Assembly: GCA_000431215.1 (NCBI GenBank) | Contig: HF985610.1 | Coordinates: 48,181 to 63,633 of the forward strand | Direction: 5' to 3' | DNA: 15,453 nt | Source of the DNA: Prevotella sp. CAG:1031 | GTDB lineage: Bacteria > Bacteroidota > Bacteroidia > Bacteroidales > Muribaculaceae | Shown here: positions 13,526-15,453 of the stretch, one piece after another | Numbering within the stretch: the stretch's first letter is position 1 | Layout: the number at the start of each line of letters is the position of its first letter | Translations under genes and position numbers: made by a program | Notes under the pieces: generated by a model | Database searches by the model: none | Told to the model about the DNA's origin: nothing | The model's input: only the letters and a program-made list of their open reading frames with translations

Positions 13526-15301
13526 TTAGCGGACGGGCATAACCAGTTTGGTTGCTTTGGAACCCTTGACCATAATGCACATTCCATACGGGTGACTGAT
13601 TCTGCATCCCGAAAGATCATAATATGTAACATCCTCAACTGTAGATTCAGCCGATGTTATCAGGGAAGCTTTATCTGGCACGACATACGATACCTGAGGA
13701 GACACACTCATGCCTCCCGCATACGCAATTTTAACAGCGACAGTGACTGTGGTTCCGGGTGCGACATTATTGATCAGATAGCGATAGCTTCCGTCGCCCG
13801 CTGAGGTCATTTTCGTCTCTTCGAATCCATTTGTGTAGTTCCAGAGCCAGGGGCCGTCAAATCCCTCGTAGTTACCTTCAAATCTGGCAACGACAGCAAC
13901 GCCTCCTTCCGAAGGATAGAGCTTTAATGAATAAGGGCCTGCGAAAGGATTGCCCTGAGTATGATCGTCGGCCGAAAAATTTTTTTCGAGACTCTGATTA
14001 TTGTCAGGATCAGTTCCTGGGTTGGGGTCAGGATCGGGGTCAGTGCCGGGATCGGGGTTGGAGTCGGAAAAGCCTCCGATCGTCACTGTCGCGCGCGTCG
14101 GGTTGTTGGCATAACAGGTGGCACTCTGGTCGTAAGTATCGTCGTATGAAAAAGCGTATGTCTTACCGCCCGACGAAATAGACGGATCATGGAAAAACTT
14201 CACATATTCATTACACGGATACTCTGTGCCGCCCGAAAAAGCTTTCGTCGGGCCGTCGGGATTCCAGTCCTGAAGATCGGAAGTCGCACGTATCATGCCC
14301 CTGTTGAAAGCAGCACAGAACATTGACTGAACGGTCTTTGAGATGTCAGACCCGGAAGCAAACACACCTGCGCCCTCAATCACATCCTCCGTGTCGGGCT
14401 TCGCGTCGATTGTCGCTACCGAGCCCGGCTGCCAGTAATGGCCTTCGGCACAGGTCAGAACGAACTTCTCCCCCTCGACCTTGCCTGTCCAGCGGCCGAG
14501 CAGTCCCATGTCGATATTGGCCGTGTGGTTTGAGAAATAAGTCCATATCTTATTGATATAATCGTCGAAAACATTCTGATCCTTTATAGACTTGACTTTC
14601 GAGGGTTGCTTTATGATTCCGCCGACATTGTCTTTGGTTATCAGATTGTAGAGACAGTCTTTATAGACCGTGTTTCCGAGCGTCGAGTTCCATTTGTCGA
14701 TAACCGTCTTATAGCTGACATTTTCTCCCCTTTTCGTATAGGGATAATGGCCGGTCGACCATAGCTCAAGCCCCATGGGATACTGGAATGCGTCGACACG
14801 CGTTGTATTGATCCATATCTCGTCGTAATCCTTTCCGGAACCCGAACCCGGAGCATAGGTGAATTCCACCAGCTCCCAGCGCACCGTGGCATTCGGGTCG
14901 GAGGGGTTGTTGAGATCGGCGCCTGCGTAACCCTGAGCGAAAGCGTGGAGATACATCGGCGACTTGAAACTGATAAACATACGGCAGGCATAAGTGTCGC
15001 CCAGATAAACAACTTTCCCGGGGATATCGGAAAGCTTGGTAAAGACATCGGCATACGTTGTGAATGGGCCTGTGCCCGGCAACGTGTTCACCGACTCGTT
15101 TAGCGGTCTGACCGTAGCTGCCGACGTGGACTTCGCCATATCATAGTAGATATAGCCCACGCCCTTCTGCTCGCCGAGGATGGCTACATAGATGTCGTCG
15201 TCGGCAAACTGGCCGTTAGTGTTGTTGACCAGCGTTACCGGCAAGTCTGCCGAGGCGCACAAAGCCGATAGCGCCGCTGCGAAAAAAGTTAAGTGTCGCA
15301 T
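13526..15301 (-). CDS. Secreted GH64 beta-1,3-glucanase with C-terminal beta-sandwich and sorting-like tail
   Basis: A 591-aa secreted enzyme of glycoside hydrolase family 64, whose members cleave beta-1,3-glucan (laminarin, curdlan, fungal wall) into oligosaccharides by inversion. The frame extends 21 codons upstream, but ATG 15301 gives a clean signal peptide (MRHLTFFAAALSALCASA, then DLPV). The catalytic domain covers about 20-405. The likely catalytic pair is E146 in VEFTY and D170 in NTTRVDAFQYP, aligned with the Glu/Asp pair known in the family. An Asp-Pro-rich linker (about 411-437) leads to a roughly 110-residue beta-rich domain (GPYSLKLYPSEGGVAVVARF..., MTSAGDGSYRYLINNVAPG), possibly glucan binding. 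The C-terminus (VTYYDLSGCRISHPYG...MVKGSKATKL) resembles the Bacteroidales C-terminal sorting-type tail. No SusC/D partner is in the window. No clear -7 box is seen; a 13-bp tandem repeat lies about 78 bp upstream. Confidence 0.9.
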   Translation of the reverse strand: MRHLTFFAAALSALCASADLPVTLVNNTNGQFADDDIYVAILGEQKGVGYIYYDMAKSTSAATVRPLNESVNTLPGTGPFTTYADVFTKLSDIPGKVVYLGDTYACRMFISFKSPMYLHAFAQGYAGADLNNPSDPNATVRWELVEFTYAPGSGSGKDYDEIWINTTRVDAFQYPMGLELWSTGHYPYTKRGENVSYKTVIDKWNSTLGNTVYKDCLYNLITKDNVGGIIKQPSKVKSIKDQNVFDDYINKIWTYFSNHTANIDMGLLGRWTGKVEGEKFVLTCAEGHYWQPGSVATIDAKPDTEDVIEGAGVFASGSDISKTVQSMFCAAFNRGMIRATSDLQDWNPDGPTKAFSGGTEYPCNEYVKFFHDPSISSGGKTYAFSYDDTYDQSATCYANNPTRATVTIGGFSDSNPDPGTDPDPDPNPGTDPDNNQSLEKNFSADDHTQGNPFAGPYSLKLYPSEGGVAVVARFEGNYEGFDGPWLWNYTNGFEETKMTSAGDGSYRYLINNVAPGTTVTVAVKIAYAGGMSVSPQVSYVVPDKASLITSAESTVEDVTYYDLSGCRISHPYGMCIMVKGSKATKLVMPVR

Positions 15302-15378
15302 AATTAAAGAAATATTAGAAAACAGTAAGAAAATATAGGGAACATGCCCATAGGCCGGGCACAATACCTGAATTACTA

Positions 15379-15453
15379 ACTGTAGAGACTGACTGTAGAG
15401 ACTGACTGTAGAGACTGACTGTAGAGACTGACTGTAGAGACTGACTGTAGAGA
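15379..15453. repeat. 13-bp tandem repeat (ACTGTAGAGACTG), open at the window edge
   Basis: Five identical full copies (15379-15443) and the first 10 bases of a sixth run to the end of the window, with no mismatch. The unit is 13 bp, so it is not a coding repeat (not a multiple of three). It ends 77 bp upstream of the glucanase start codon. There are no spacers, so it is not a CRISPR. The total copy number cannot be seen. Confidence 0.95.

Noticed and set aside
15379..15453. CRISPR array at the right edge
   Set aside because: The units are contiguous 13-mers with no spacers and no cas genes nearby; this is a tandem repeat.

Overview
The window looks like a chromosomal segment from a Bacteroidales gut bacterium, most likely Muribaculaceae or a close relative (lineage is inference). 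The evidence is repeated Bacteroidetes-type -7 promoter boxes (TAnnTTTG: TAACTTTG or TAATTTTG) just upstream of start codons, no strong Shine-Dalgarno sites, a fairly GC-rich core, and a secreted glycoside hydrolase with the 'YYDLSG..' C-terminal tail typical of the group. No rRNA, tRNA, CRISPR array, transposase or phage gene is visible.

Left block (1-5315, all minus strand, so read right to left): a cytoplasmic TPR protein from its own promoter; a secreted M3 zinc oligopeptidase 26 bp after it; a DUF695 protein whose start overlaps the peptidase stop (ATGA); a 15-bp perfect terminator-like hairpin; and a small unrecognised conserved-looking protein that runs off the left edge. The TPR gene is divergent from a six-TM ion-channel-like gene on the plus strand (5454-6227), whose selectivity filter is TTAGSS rather than TVGYG.

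Middle block (6231-9848, minus strand): a MATE efflux pump, then a DUF3737 right-handed beta-helix protein with its own promoter, then a MalY/PatB-type PLP C-S lyase only 5 bp downstream of it. The last two form a tight operon. The channel and lyase genes converge with 3 bp between them.

A gene-free gap (9849-10397) holds a stand-alone hairpin and a nested repeat element of about 200 bp, built from GCGTAGGGACGTGCC-type inverted arms inside a second set of inverted and direct repeats.

Right block: LysE-family exporter and purT on the plus strand, each with its own -7 box. The purT terminator is a perfect 24-bp palindrome that lies inside the 3' coding end of the convergent gene, a markedly AT-richer membrane acyltransferase. 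Then comes a secreted GH64 beta-1,3-glucanase (minus strand), with a 13-bp tandem repeat upstream that runs off the right edge.

Most genes are ordinary housekeeping or accessory functions. I found no clear new defence or mobile system. The best leads are the atypical channel filter, the DUF3737/C-S lyase pair with its promoter-proximal direct repeats, the nested repeat element, the palindromic terminator inside a coding sequence, and the tandem repeat in front of the glucanase.
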